Part shown: positions 42,162-50,662 of the stretch, one piece after another
Layout: every line of letters begins with the position of its first letter
How positions within the stretch are numbered: the stretch's first letter is position 1
Assembly: GCA_015999745.1 (NCBI GenBank)
Contig: JAECQP010000006.1
Location: 1-64,000 of the forward strand
Direction of reading: 5' to 3'
DNA from: Sphingobacteriia bacterium
Lineage (GTDB): Bacteria; Bacteroidota; Bacteroidia; Chitinophagales; Chitinophagaceae
DNA length: 64,000 bases
Program-made: the position numbers and the translations under genes
Notes under the pieces: generated by a model
Database searches by the model: none
The model's input: only the letters and a program-made list of their open reading frames with translations
Told to the model about the DNA's origin: nothing

Positions 42162-42857
42162 TCAAAAAAAAGTATTGTCTTTTTTAAACCCACCGCCGAT
42201 CGGTATTTTTTCGCCTTTAATTTCTACATACTCTTTATTATAGGCATCAATTTTATCTACAGCAACTATAAAGGATCGATGAATGCGCCTGAATTTTTCC
42301 GCAGGAAGTATTTTCTCCAGTTCACCGGTACTGATCTTGGAAACATACATTGTTTTCTCTGTAAATACCTTAACGTATTCCCTGCTACTTTCAATATAGT
42401 CAATCTCGTCAAATAATATTTTCACTTTCCTGCGGTCAATAGTTAAAAAAAGGTACCTCTCCGGTATTACCGGCCGGTTAGCCATAACATAGCTTGCATT
42501 TACCTGCTTAACAGCTTTGTTTACTGCTGCCAGGAAACGGTTGAATGAAAAGGGTTTGAGCAGGTAGTCGGTGACACTTAATTCAAAACCATCAAGAGCA
42601 TATTGGTGATACGCAGTAGTTACAATAACTACAGGCATCTTAGTAAGTGTTCTTAAAAAATCGAGCCCTTTCAATTCTGGCAGGTGAATATCTAAAAAAA
42701 TCAGGTCGGTTTCTTCCTGCTGCAGTTGCCTTCCGGCGCTGATGGCCTCCCGGAATTCTCCCTGCAGTTCAAGATAGGGTATGCGGCTGATATAATTCTT
42801 CAATATGCCGCTGGCCAGCGGCTCATCCTCAACGATGATACATTTATACCTTTGCAT
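42162..42857 (-). CDS. LytTR-family response regulator
   Basis: This 231-residue protein has a receiver domain (CIIVEDEPLASGILKNYI, phosphoacceptor Asp in LIFLDIHLP, Lys in YLLKPF) and a C-terminal LytTR DNA-binding domain (RVEFDEIDYIESSREY-like stretch and FRRIHRSFIVAVDKI). The ATG at 42857 is the best start; a TTG lies 9 bp upstream. It overlaps the adjacent sensor kinase gene by 14 bp, so the two make a LytS/LytTR two-component system. The target genes are not evident. Confidence 0.92.
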   Translation of the reverse strand: MQRYKCIIVEDEPLASGILKNYISRIPYLELQGEFREAISAGRQLQQEETDLIFLDIHLPELKGLDFLRTLTKMPVVIVTTAYHQYALDGFELSVTDYLLKPFSFNRFLAAVNKAVKQVNASYVMANRPVIPERYLFLTIDRRKVKILFDEIDYIESSREYVKVFTEKTMYVSKISTGELEKILPAEKFRRIHRSFIVAVDKIDAYNKEYVEIKGEKIPIGGGFKKDNTFF

Positions 42858-43899
42858 AACTGTCAAGATTAATAGATAAGTTTAAGCGGAAACAGGCAAC
42901 ATCGTTCTCAATTTCAAGCTTATAATTTGTAAACAAAAGATCCATCTGTCTCCTCAGATTTCCCAGCCCGATATGCTCCTTAACCTGACCTCCATTCACG
43001 TTGCTGTTTTTTGAATTCTCCACAACAAAAAATAAATGCTTCTCCCTGACAGATAAGTTAATAAAGATGAAGGGCTTATTAATCGTATCGGATACGCCAT
43101 GTTTAAAAGCGTTCTCCACCAGGGGAATCAGCAGTAAAGGGGGAACCAACTGGTTGTAGTCATCAATATCTTCTGAAATCTGAATAACCAGGGAATCGTC
43201 ATAACGCATTTTCTCCAATTCAATATATTCTTTAATTACCCTGATTTCTTTTTCGATGGAAACCAATGCCGATTCTGATTCATACAGCATATAACGAAGG
43301 ATTTCGGATAAACGAAGGATCGCTCCGGCCGTAAGCGGCGACTTTTCTTCCGCCAATGCATAAAGATTATTGAGCGTGTTAAAGAGAAAATGCGGATTGG
43401 TCTGGGATTTTAAATAATTCAGTTCAGCCGTCTTCTTTTCCAGCTTAAGCCGGTTATTCCTGTTATTCAGATAAACAATATGCAGTAATAATTTAATGGT
43501 AGTGAAGTAAGCAATTCCATACAACTGGTAAATGATACCCCTGACCAGGTATCCGCGGGTCATCATTTCTTTTTCAACCGGGGGGTAATTCCCTGTACGC
43601 ATCCCCAGTTTTATCCATTGCGGGTATCCCACCACCAGGAATGCAGATACAATCAATGCTGCCAGAATACTCCAGATAACTTTATTTTTCCTTCTGTTGA
43701 TGAATTTCAAAAAAACATGAAACAGCAGCAAAGTGACAAATAAAACATAACTGTTTTGCCAGCAGGTGTATTTATAAGCCATCAGGAATTCCGGAACACT
43801 GTAATTCACCGAAATAAACAAGGCTGCTGCCCAGAGCAGGAAATAGGATGTGCCAATTAAAAGACTGACTACAAACTCGTTTTTAATTAAACCTTTCAT
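42844..43899 (-). CDS. LytS-type sensor histidine kinase (His_kinase family)
   Basis: This 351-residue membrane kinase has four predicted helices in the first 150 residues. The His_kinase motif KSQTNPHFLFNTLNNLY carries the phosphorylated His, and a short ATPase region includes LLIPLVENAFKHGV and a GLGNLRRQMDLLF motif. It is the partner of the LytTR regulator just downstream (14-bp overlap). The signal is unknown. No extracytoplasmic domain of notable size is visible, so it probably senses the membrane itself or a short loop. Confidence 0.92.
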   Translation of the reverse strand: MKGLIKNEFVVSLLIGTSYFLLWAAALFISVNYSVPEFLMAYKYTCWQNSYVLFVTLLLFHVFLKFINRRKNKVIWSILAALIVSAFLVVGYPQWIKLGMRTGNYPPVEKEMMTRGYLVRGIIYQLYGIAYFTTIKLLLHIVYLNNRNNRLKLEKKTAELNYLKSQTNPHFLFNTLNNLYALAEEKSPLTAGAILRLSEILRYMLYESESALVSIEKEIRVIKEYIELEKMRYDDSLVIQISEDIDDYNQLVPPLLLIPLVENAFKHGVSDTINKPFIFINLSVREKHLFFVVENSKNSNVNGGQVKEHIGLGNLRRQMDLLFTNYKLEIENDVACFRLNLSINLDSYAKV

Positions 43900-44097
43900 G
43901 CTTAAAAATTGCCGCCGGTAAATTAATGGATTTTCGGACGAACACTGAAAAATTGTCTATTATCAGGTGATCAGGTCTATGAAAAGGGGTTTTAGATCTA
44001 CCAATTTACCCGACCACCATTTACACCATAAAAAGCAGGGAGGCTTTCCGGGGAAGTTAAAGCAACTTTCGCCCAAAATCAGGCAAATAAAAAAAAT

Positions 44098-44913
44098 ATG
44101 ATAAAGAAAACAATCTTCGCAGTTTTTGTTTTACTGCTAAATTCGGCATTACTTACCGGTCAGAAAAATGACACCATTCGCATATCGGCCAAAGACATTA
44201 ATACCGGCTTTTTACGGGAAGGCACCCACCGCTATATTGTTTATTTTAAAATGAAAAAGGATTCTATCCGAACGCTGACCCAATTTTGGACAAGAACTAT
44301 CAGGCGTACAGAATACAACAAAACACCCGCCATTCAAATCACCCAGGAATGGGAAGATAAGGATAGCATAGTGCATATTGTGAAGTCATACTCCGATGCA
44401 AAAACAATGCAACCCCTCTACCACAATACCTGGTGGAAAATCCCTGTATCAAGAAATTCACCAACCAAAACCACTACTTCCACAATTGTTGATGTTTTAA
44501 ACAAAACCGTACAATACAATGGCGTGTTCCTGGGTGAAGCTGACACTACAAGACGAACAAAGAAAATATGGGACTCTTATAAAACATCCATTGATAAATA
44601 TTTTTTAAACTGGCACCTGGATTTGGAAACATTTCCTTTATTGCCCTATAGAAATGGTGTTACATTCATTATTCCATTTTATGACCCCGGCACTGCTTCC
44701 GACTTTCAAACAGTAGCATATACCGTAAAAGGTGAGGCAGAATTAGAGGGATATGATCAGCAGAAGATCAAATGCTGGATACTGGTTCATGAATCCACCG
44801 GTAATAAAGAAACATTCTGGATCAGCAAAAAGACAAGAGAGGTCCTCAAATTAGAACAGGAATTGGGCCCCGACAGACGTAGATACAAAATAAAATTCGG
44901 GTTTAGTAATTAA
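44098..44913 (+). CDS. Exported DUF3108-like hypothetical protein
   Basis: This 271-residue protein has a signal peptide (FAVFVLLLNSALLTGQ). It is beta-rich with many Thr and Lys and contains TTRRTKKIWDSYKTSIDKYF and a C-terminal TFWISKKTREVLKLEQEL, as in DUF3108-type exported proteins. No catalytic residues are recognised. The gene and its small VOC neighbour look more A/T-rich than the surrounding genes by eye, a hint of separate origin. It is divergent from the LytS kinase gene. Confidence 0.6.
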   Translation: MIKKTIFAVFVLLLNSALLTGQKNDTIRISAKDINTGFLREGTHRYIVYFKMKKDSIRTLTQFWTRTIRRTEYNKTPAIQITQEWEDKDSIVHIVKSYSDAKTMQPLYHNTWWKIPVSRNSPTKTTTSTIVDVLNKTVQYNGVFLGEADTTRRTKKIWDSYKTSIDKYFLNWHLDLETFPLLPYRNGVTFIIPFYDPGTASDFQTVAYTVKGEAELEGYDQQKIKCWILVHESTGNKETFWISKKTREVLKLEQELGPDRRRYKIKFGFSN

Positions 44914-45016
44914 TTCCGAACAGGACTAAATGATTATTTTTAATTGTCCGGTACCAGCTATACAGGAGACCGGTTCTTTATGGCCCATATAAAAGAAATA
45001 AACTAAACAAACCAAG

Positions 45017-45376
45017 ATGCTTACAGAAATCAACCCCAAAATGCCAATGCGTGATAAATCCGTCACAAAGAACTTTTATACCAATAAATTAGGTTTCCGG
45101 GAAATTGGGAACTTTGAAACAGATGACTATTTAATGCTTCAAAAAGACAGTATACAAATTCATTTCTTCAAATTTAAAGAACTTGACCCAACTTTAAATT
45201 ACGGGCAAGTATATATCAGAACAGATGATATAGACAACTTCTTCCAGACATTGATCGGTAATAAAACGGAAATTCATCCTAACGGGTATTTAACAAATAA
45301 GCCCTGGGGGCAAAGGGAATTTTCACTACTGGACCCCGACAGTAATTTACTGACCTTTGGACAAACAATTGATTAA
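45017..45376 (+). CDS. VOC-family (bleomycin-resistance-like) protein
   Basis: This 119-residue single VOC domain shows KNFYTNKLGFREIGNFETDD at the start, YVYIRTDDIDNFF-like strands in the middle, and the C-terminal REFSLLDPDSNLLTFGQ. The fold binds small molecules or resistance drugs such as bleomycin. Metal ligands of enzymatic VOC proteins are not all visible, so it is more probably a binding protein. It lies about 100 bp after the DUF3108-like gene. Confidence 0.85.
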   Translation: MLTEINPKMPMRDKSVTKNFYTNKLGFREIGNFETDDYLMLQKDSIQIHFFKFKELDPTLNYGQVYIRTDDIDNFFQTLIGNKTEIHPNGYLTNKPWGQREFSLLDPDSNLLTFGQTID

Positions 45377-45445
45377 ACAGTATCGGCAATACGGGTTGCG
45401 CGGTGGCAACTACGCATTTTAAAACCATATGTTCTGATAAAATCC

Positions 45446-46333
45446 TTACCCGATTTTGACCGAGGTCATTGTCAAAGATCCCCCTACCGCTTTATCGTTG
45501 AAGAAAGATACCTGATCCTGTTTACCCTTCAGACCCAATGTATACAGCAGGGGTAAGTAATGTTCGGGGGTGGGGATTGCCAGTAACGCCTCCTTCCCCA
45601 GTTGCTGATATTGTATAAGCTGATCGTGGCTTCCCGCTGAAATCAACTCTTTGAACCGTCTGTTCATTTGCAATGCCCAATCATATCCATATTCCGGATC
45701 ATTCAGCCTGTTCCATGCAACCATGCGCAGGTTGTGTACCATATTACCACTGCCGATAATCAATACGCCTTTCTTACGAAGCGCATAGATTTCCTTAGCC
45801 AGGTCATAGTGATATTGTGCATCTTTGGTGTAATCTATACTCAACTGCAAAACAGGAATGGTTGCCTCAGGATACATATGTCGTACTACGGTCCAGGTGC
45901 CATGATCCAATCCCCAGTCGTGAGACAATGCTACATTGGCTGTATGAATCATCGAAGCGGTTTCTTTTGCAAGAGCGGGATTTCCCGGAGCAGGATACTG
46001 CACCTCAAAGAGTTTATCGGGGAAGCCGCCAAAATCGTGTATGGTTGGGGGAAAGTCCATGGAGGTAATCTGAGTTCCTTTGGTAAACCAGTGTGCGGAT
46101 ACAACCAGCACGGCCTTGGGCAGTGGGATTTCTTTGGCCATCTCCGCCCATCTTCTGCTGAAGTCATTGTCCTCAATGCCGTTCATGGGAGACCCATGGC
46201 CTATAAACAATACCGGCATCAAACCTTCCCCCGGTTCCAGGCTGTCGGTAAATTTTTTAAAACTGCTTAATGTATGTATACCTGTCATAATCGTTGCTCC
46301 CGTAATTAGTTGAATAAATGTTTTCCGCTGCAT
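45446..46333 (-). CDS. DODA-type extradiol dioxygenase (4,5-DOPA dioxygenase, YgiD-like)
   Basis: This 295-residue protein is of the LigB-type extradiol dioxygenase superfamily (class III). Motifs are LFIGHGSPMNGIEDNDF, VVSAHWFTKGTQITSMD and GSGNMVHNLRMVAWN, containing the iron-binding histidines. Members open aromatic diols such as DOPA, and YgiD is the bacterial example. The N-terminus has a hydrophobic signal-like segment (FIQLITGATIMTGIHTL), which suggests export. An FNR-type box lies about 76-90 bp upstream. The substrate is unknown. Confidence 0.85.
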   Translation of the reverse strand: MQRKTFIQLITGATIMTGIHTLSSFKKFTDSLEPGEGLMPVLFIGHGSPMNGIEDNDFSRRWAEMAKEIPLPKAVLVVSAHWFTKGTQITSMDFPPTIHDFGGFPDKLFEVQYPAPGNPALAKETASMIHTANVALSHDWGLDHGTWTVVRHMYPEATIPVLQLSIDYTKDAQYHYDLAKEIYALRKKGVLIIGSGNMVHNLRMVAWNRLNDPEYGYDWALQMNRRFKELISAGSHDQLIQYQQLGKEALLAIPTPEHYLPLLYTLGLKGKQDQVSFFNDKAVGGSLTMTSVKIG

Positions 46334-46408
46334 TAATGGGCTATTGCTGAATATGCAAAGTTACGCAATATGGGCCGGGGGCGCATTGCGTGAAAACAAG
46401 AAAAATCA

Positions 46409-46422
46409 TTGATTTAAATCAA
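46409..46422. promoter_or_regulatory. FNR/CRP-type box TTGAT-TTAA-ATCAA
   Basis: A 14-bp palindrome with the exact TTGAT-N4-ATCAA consensus of FNR (extendable to 16 bp) lies about 76 bp upstream of the DODA gene start. It also lies just beyond the terminator of the minus-strand cytochrome cluster. Occupation by an FNR/Crp-family regulator under low oxygen is plausible. Confidence 0.55.
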
Positions 46423-46520
46423 TTTTCAGGGTTTCCTGCCGTGCCCGCTGCGTAATCAGGAGGAGCGCTGAAACTTCGATTGCATCACTAGGGTATATTG
46501 CGGGTTCCCTTGTCATAACA

Positions 46521-46543
46521 AAAGACCCCCTTTAATAAGGGGG
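46521..46543 (-). terminator. Intrinsic terminator of the Fe-S/NrfD cytochrome cluster
   Basis: CCCCCTT (46526-46532) and AAGGGGG (46537-46543) form a stem with loop TAAT. On the minus strand it is followed by TCTTTTG. It lies about 64 bp after the cytochrome c gene's stop, in the right place to end the long minus-strand cluster. Confidence 0.75.
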
Positions 46544-46607
46544 CCGGTGTTTTCAAGATGGGTTGGCATTCGTTAAAAACAGGGAATTCATAAGGTCTTA
46601 CCCGAGC

Positions 46608-47009
46608 TTATTTAAGGGTTCTCATATAATTGATGATAGACCAAATTTCATCAGCATCAGGGATTTTTTTCTTGAAAGAAGGCATATCTTTTCTTCCTTC
46701 TACAGTTTTATAAAACAGCGCACCGTCTGTTTGAGACTGGAGTGCAGAAGTGGTGAAATCGCCGCATTCTGTATCCAGTTGAGCAGCTTTGGGGCCATCT
46801 CCTTTTCCTTTGGTACCATGGCAGGATTTACAATGCTGGTTATAAAGTGTTTTACCTTCTGCCAGTGATGCTGCATTACCTTTTAAAGGATTTACCTTGT
46901 TTTTCTGCGCATCCGGAACAGGCCATGGTTTTGCCTGGTTAAGAGAAGTAAAAGCAAATGAGGTTACTACAAAAAGTGCTGCACCCAGCATCATTAGATT
47001 CATTTTCAT
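46608..47009 (-). CDS. Monoheme cytochrome c (class I) of the Fe-S/NrfD cluster
   Basis: This 133-residue exported protein has a signal peptide and one heme motif, CKSCH (Cys60, Cys63, His64). The Met ligand candidate lies in GRKDMPSFKKKI. It is a small periplasmic c-type cytochrome that may carry electrons from the membrane complex. It is the last gene of the eight-gene cluster. It resembles the small cytochromes that serve alternative complex III-like complexes. Confidence 0.92.
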   Translation of the reverse strand: MKMNLMMLGAALFVVTSFAFTSLNQAKPWPVPDAQKNKVNPLKGNAASLAEGKTLYNQHCKSCHGTKGKGDGPKAAQLDTECGDFTTSALQSQTDGALFYKTVEGRKDMPSFKKKIPDADEIWSIINYMRTLK

Positions 47010-47046
47010 TGTCTGAATTTTTTAATTATTGAATTGGTTTTATAAG

Positions 47047-48006
47047 TTACGAAATTTCCGGGGTATTATGCGGCTCCTCTTTCCTGAGCCTGATCAGTTC
47101 ATAAATAATGACGATATAGTGCCCCCAAACGATAGTTACCAATATAGAGAATGTAATCACCATCCAAAGTGGCGGGCGGGTACTCCATAAAGCTCTTGGG
47201 GCAATTATATTGGCGTCCGATACAGTAGTTCCCCAGGGTTGTTCAACAGCAGCTTCCAGATTACCGTACAACTCATTTTCATCCAGGCGTGCAATCAATG
47301 TAATATTATGTTTGGCATCCCCTGGTAAATGTGCAGGAACCTCTATTGACGCTTCACCCGCTGCGTCAGTGGTACCTTCCCCTATTTTCAACGGGAAGAA
47401 ACTACGTTTCACAAATAAACCCAATGCGGCTTCCGGTATGGGCGTTTCAAGTCCTGTACTGATATCTACCAACCGGGCCTGAATGGTGTAAACCGAATCG
47501 ACAACAACAGGATTGACTGTCAGCAATGCCCTCTTTACCGCTACCTCTGCATCGGCAGGTTCCATTTGCTTATTGCCGGCATAAATTGCTTTCAGCAAAA
47601 CTTTCCCTTCGGCATCTGCAACCAGGGGATCTCCTTTTACATTGATCACCGCCCTGCCATTTCTGTCGGTAATGGCATGTCCGAGGTTCATTTCACCTGC
47701 AGGAGTTACATGTACTATGTTTACTTTGAGCAATGGCAGTTTATAAAATACGCCTTTCACTTTGGCCTGCATCTTTACCTTGCAATCAATGGTACGGTCT
47801 GCTTTCTGAACAGGAATCAGTTCCAGGGAAGGGGCGATCAGCTCGGATGTAGCTGCGGCAACCATTTCAGTTGCTGCAGGGGAAGTACTGTCTGCCTGTG
47901 CCTGTACACCTGTTGCAAAAAGCAATACCAGGGGAACAACCAGGCTGTACGTTAGCAGGTTACCGGCTTTTACCTTATTCAAAGTATATGTTAGAATATT
48001 TTTCAT
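47047..48006 (-). CDS. Exported protein with C-terminal membrane anchor, unrecognised
   Basis: This protein of about 319 residues has a signal peptide (SLVVPLVLLFATGVQAQ) and a long beta-rich middle of two Ig-like segments (GEMNLGHAITDRNGRAVINV; DAAGEASIEVPAHLPGD). A C-terminal helix (WMVITFSILVTIVWGHYIVI) has a short cytoplasmic tail. It is probably an anchored periplasmic protein, perhaps a docking or stabilising part of the complex. It follows the NrfD gene directly. The ATG at 48006 was chosen over the one at 48030, which overlaps the preceding stop. Confidence 0.6.
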   Translation of the reverse strand: MKNILTYTLNKVKAGNLLTYSLVVPLVLLFATGVQAQADSTSPAATEMVAAATSELIAPSLELIPVQKADRTIDCKVKMQAKVKGVFYKLPLLKVNIVHVTPAGEMNLGHAITDRNGRAVINVKGDPLVADAEGKVLLKAIYAGNKQMEPADAEVAVKRALLTVNPVVVDSVYTIQARLVDISTGLETPIPEAALGLFVKRSFFPLKIGEGTTDAAGEASIEVPAHLPGDAKHNITLIARLDENELYGNLEAAVEQPWGTTVSDANIIAPRALWSTRPPLWMVITFSILVTIVWGHYIVIIYELIRLRKEEPHNTPEIS

Positions 48007-48029
48007 AAACAATATTTTTTCCGGGAGCA

Positions 48030-49370
48030 TTAATTTTCTTTTACGGACGCTGTGGTACCAGCGGCTGTTTTTTCCTTATCACCGAATTCTGATATCGGAA
48101 TAATGGTAACAAACTTTGATAACAGGGTGAATAGTAAAAAGAAAGTGGCTATACCGGCAAATGTCAGCGCCCACTCAACCCAGGTTGCAGAGTACTTTAT
48201 ATACTCCGGTCTTGTATCCTGCATTGGAAGCAGTGTTGATTCCAGTGTGGGGACAATAATCAGGTATCGTTTCACCCAAAGTGCAATAACCATGAAGAAA
48301 GAGGCAATCGTGATTAGGCCCGGCTTCCTGGTAAACGGTATGGCTACAACCAAAATCGGCAGCAGTATACCCGCGATGTTTGTAAACAGGAACCATCCGC
48401 CATAATATTCCAGGGTAAATAATTTCTCAATCACTTCATTATCCCATTTTGCGGAACCAAACCAGGCAGTCAGGTATTCTGAAAAAGTAAAATACCCGTA
48501 TGCAGCTCCCAGTACCATCATAATATACCCCAGGTATACAAAATGCTGATCTGTGAGCAGGCTGTTGAGTTTATACATTTTCCGGTACACCCACATGGCC
48601 ATGATCAATACTCCGGTACCGGAGTAAATAGCTGCGAGCACAAAGTAAGGGCCGAAGATTGAACTGTGCCATCCCGGCCGCAGTGTCATACCGAAAATCC
48701 AGGAAAGAACAGAGTGTACAATGATGGCGAGTGGAATAATCATAATGGCCATCAGATCGGTAGAGATTTTGATATGTCTTTTCTGACTGGGTGTTCCCCT
48801 GTAACCGATAGCCAGTATGCTATATAATTTTTGTTTCCATTTGGGAATATTCAGTTTGGCATCCCTGTATATGGCGAAGTCCTTAATTAAAGCCAGGTAG
48901 AGAAATATTACACTACCGGTGAAATAAGTGGTGATCGCCAATACATCCCAGGTAATAGGCGATTGAAGTCTTGGATAAAGGAAAAGGTGATGCAGCCGGT
49001 CCAGCCTTCCCACACACAACAGGATAAACACAGGTCCGATCATTGTGGCTATAACTGTAATTATTTCTGCAATACGGATAATCGGTTTTCTCCATTCAAC
49101 ATGAAGTATATGGAGCAGGCCGGAGATTACTGCGCCTGCATAACTGATACCGATAAAGAAAATAAAGTTGGCAATATATAATCCCCACACCACATTATCC
49201 CTCATCCCTGTAACAATATGCCCGTCGGCTACCTGCAGGTATAAAGCATATCCACCTACAAGAATCCACAGGAGAAAGAAAATAGTCCATCCCCAGGTTT
49301 TCTTTCCGTAGGTTTCAATAACCGGTTTCTGTTTTTCAAAAATGTCTTTTTGATATTGATTGAGTTCCAT
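48030..49370 (-). CDS. NrfD/PsrC-type membrane quinol-binding subunit
   Basis: This 446-residue polytopic protein has about ten helices in the NrfD/PsrC family layout, and parts can be aligned to ActC. Examples are RPGWHSSIFGPYFVLAAIY compared with IPGWHTTIFPPYF, and FIGISYAGAVISGLLHILH compared with GIGHAGTLISAILL. It is the membrane subunit in which a quinol is oxidised and electrons pass to the Fe-S subunit. It stands between the Fe-S subunit and the anchored protein, without a molybdenum catalytic gene nearby. Confidence 0.88.
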   Translation of the reverse strand: MELNQYQKDIFEKQKPVIETYGKKTWGWTIFFLLWILVGGYALYLQVADGHIVTGMRDNVVWGLYIANFIFFIGISYAGAVISGLLHILHVEWRKPIIRIAEIITVIATMIGPVFILLCVGRLDRLHHLFLYPRLQSPITWDVLAITTYFTGSVIFLYLALIKDFAIYRDAKLNIPKWKQKLYSILAIGYRGTPSQKRHIKISTDLMAIMIIPLAIIVHSVLSWIFGMTLRPGWHSSIFGPYFVLAAIYSGTGVLIMAMWVYRKMYKLNSLLTDQHFVYLGYIMMVLGAAYGYFTFSEYLTAWFGSAKWDNEVIEKLFTLEYYGGWFLFTNIAGILLPILVVAIPFTRKPGLITIASFFMVIALWVKRYLIIVPTLESTLLPMQDTRPEYIKYSATWVEWALTFAGIATFFLLFTLLSKFVTIIPISEFGDKEKTAAGTTASVKEN

Positions 49371-49414
49371 AATAATTGATGTTCGTTGTTTAAACTAAAC
49401 CCGGCAACAGCTGT

Positions 49415-50386
49415 TTATTCAGCGCCGCCTTCCATTACATCCCTGAACCTCGCTTTGAGCTGATCGGGGAGATTTTCATATCCCCTCTCAACCGGAAACT
49501 GACGATCTTTAGGAGGCAGGTAATAAACACGTGGCTTGGTACCCAGTTCTTCCTGGAACCGATAGGCAGCCCTGTCTTTGATCAGCTGGGTAAAGCTTAC
49601 CGTTTCATCACCATTAGACACGGTATCTTCATTTTCATCGCCAAAATAAAACACACCATTAGGGCAGGCTTCCACACATGGGGGGAGTAATCCTTCCCTG
49701 GATCTGTCGGGACAGAAATCGCATTTTTCTACGGTGCCTACCCGCGCAGGAATTCCTGTTTCCGGAGAGTACTGCTGATTAGCGATGGCCTCGGGCATAA
49801 CCGGATCTGTCCAGTTGAATACCCTGGTAGAATAAGGGCAGGCAGCCATGCAGAACTTACAACCGATGCAGCGTTCGTTATCGATTAAAACCAGTCCATC
49901 CTGTCTTTTAAAGGTTGCGTCTACAGGGCAAACTTTAACACAGGGCGGATTATCACAATGGAAACATTGTTTAGGGAACCAGTAAGGGGCGGCCTTATCG
50001 CTGTCTTTCATCAGTTTCACGGTAAGCCACTCTGTTTCCTGAGGTCTGTAATGCCATTTCTGACAGGCGGATACACATTTACGGGCGTTCTTACACCTGG
50101 AGAGATCCACTACCATCACAAACTTTTTACCCGCCATTCCTTCTCTGGCCTCCAGCTTAGACACGATTGCCATATGCTCCTGGTGATTCAGGTAAGCTGA
50201 ATCAATCTCTACAATTTCTCCTTCCGGTGAAAGCAGTTTTACTTTCTCTCCAACCGGTTGTACGGGCTTTTTAGAAGAACAGGAACAGGCCAGGCTTCCG
50301 CAGGCTGCGGTTGCAATACCCGCAATGGCAGCCGTTTTTATGAAATCCCGTCTGCTGTTATCATTTATTTCCTCTTGTTGTTTCAT
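49415..50386 (-). CDS. 4Fe-4S ferredoxin-type electron-transfer subunit, twin-arginine exported
   Basis: This 323-residue protein has a twin-arginine motif SRRDFIK (residues 11-17) and then a candidate lipid-attachment Cys (GSLAC, Cys34). Four Cys clusters follow: CKNARKCVSAC, CFHCDNPPCVKVCP, CIGCKFCMAACP and CDFCPDRS...CVEACP. The first cluster has three Cys, because the usual second position is Asn/Ala. It is a NrfC/PsrB-like periplasmic subunit that hands electrons to or from the NrfD protein downstream. Its N-terminal segment KLLSPEGEIVEID is shared with the small protein encoded just upstream. Confidence 0.88.
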   Translation of the reverse strand: MKQQEEINDNSRRDFIKTAAIAGIATAACGSLACSCSSKKPVQPVGEKVKLLSPEGEIVEIDSAYLNHQEHMAIVSKLEAREGMAGKKFVMVVDLSRCKNARKCVSACQKWHYRPQETEWLTVKLMKDSDKAAPYWFPKQCFHCDNPPCVKVCPVDATFKRQDGLVLIDNERCIGCKFCMAACPYSTRVFNWTDPVMPEAIANQQYSPETGIPARVGTVEKCDFCPDRSREGLLPPCVEACPNGVFYFGDENEDTVSNGDETVSFTQLIKDRAAYRFQEELGTKPRVYYLPPKDRQFPVERGYENLPDQLKARFRDVMEGGAE

Positions 50387-50404
50387 ATGCAGATTTGAAT
50401 AGGA

Positions 50405-50650
50405 TCAACGATTGTTTTCTTTGGAAGGATTATTCATCCACTGATAGATCTCCTGATTGCTGGATTTTATCTTCTTTGAAGCAGCCTCCAGAATCGATTT
50501 CTCAACTTCAACCAGCCTGCCATCTGCTGTCAGCATCTTTACCATCTCGGGATTCTCCTTACCATCAGTTGAAATGTTGGCACCTTTTCCGGGCACCAAT
50601 AAAGACAGGAAGCCCCTGCGGCTCCTGTCTTTCTGGTTATTATTTTCCAT
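50405..50650 (-). CDS. Small twin-arginine protein related to the N-terminus of the Fe-S subunit
   Basis: This 81-residue protein has a twin-arginine motif SRRGFLSL (residues 10-17), although the hydrophobic stretch after it is short. The segment VKMLTADGRLVEVE (37-50) matches VKLLSPEGEIVEID of the following ferredoxin subunit in position and sequence. It may be a duplicated N-terminal fragment, a small stabiliser of the complex, or a Tat-recognition decoy. It is the fourth gene of the cluster, 18 bp before the Fe-S subunit. No heme or Fe-S motif is present. Confidence 0.6.
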   Translation of the reverse strand: MENNNQKDRSRRGFLSLLVPGKGANISTDGKENPEMVKMLTADGRLVEVEKSILEAASKKIKSSNQEIYQWMNNPSKENNR

Positions 50651-50662
50651 GAGAATATTATT

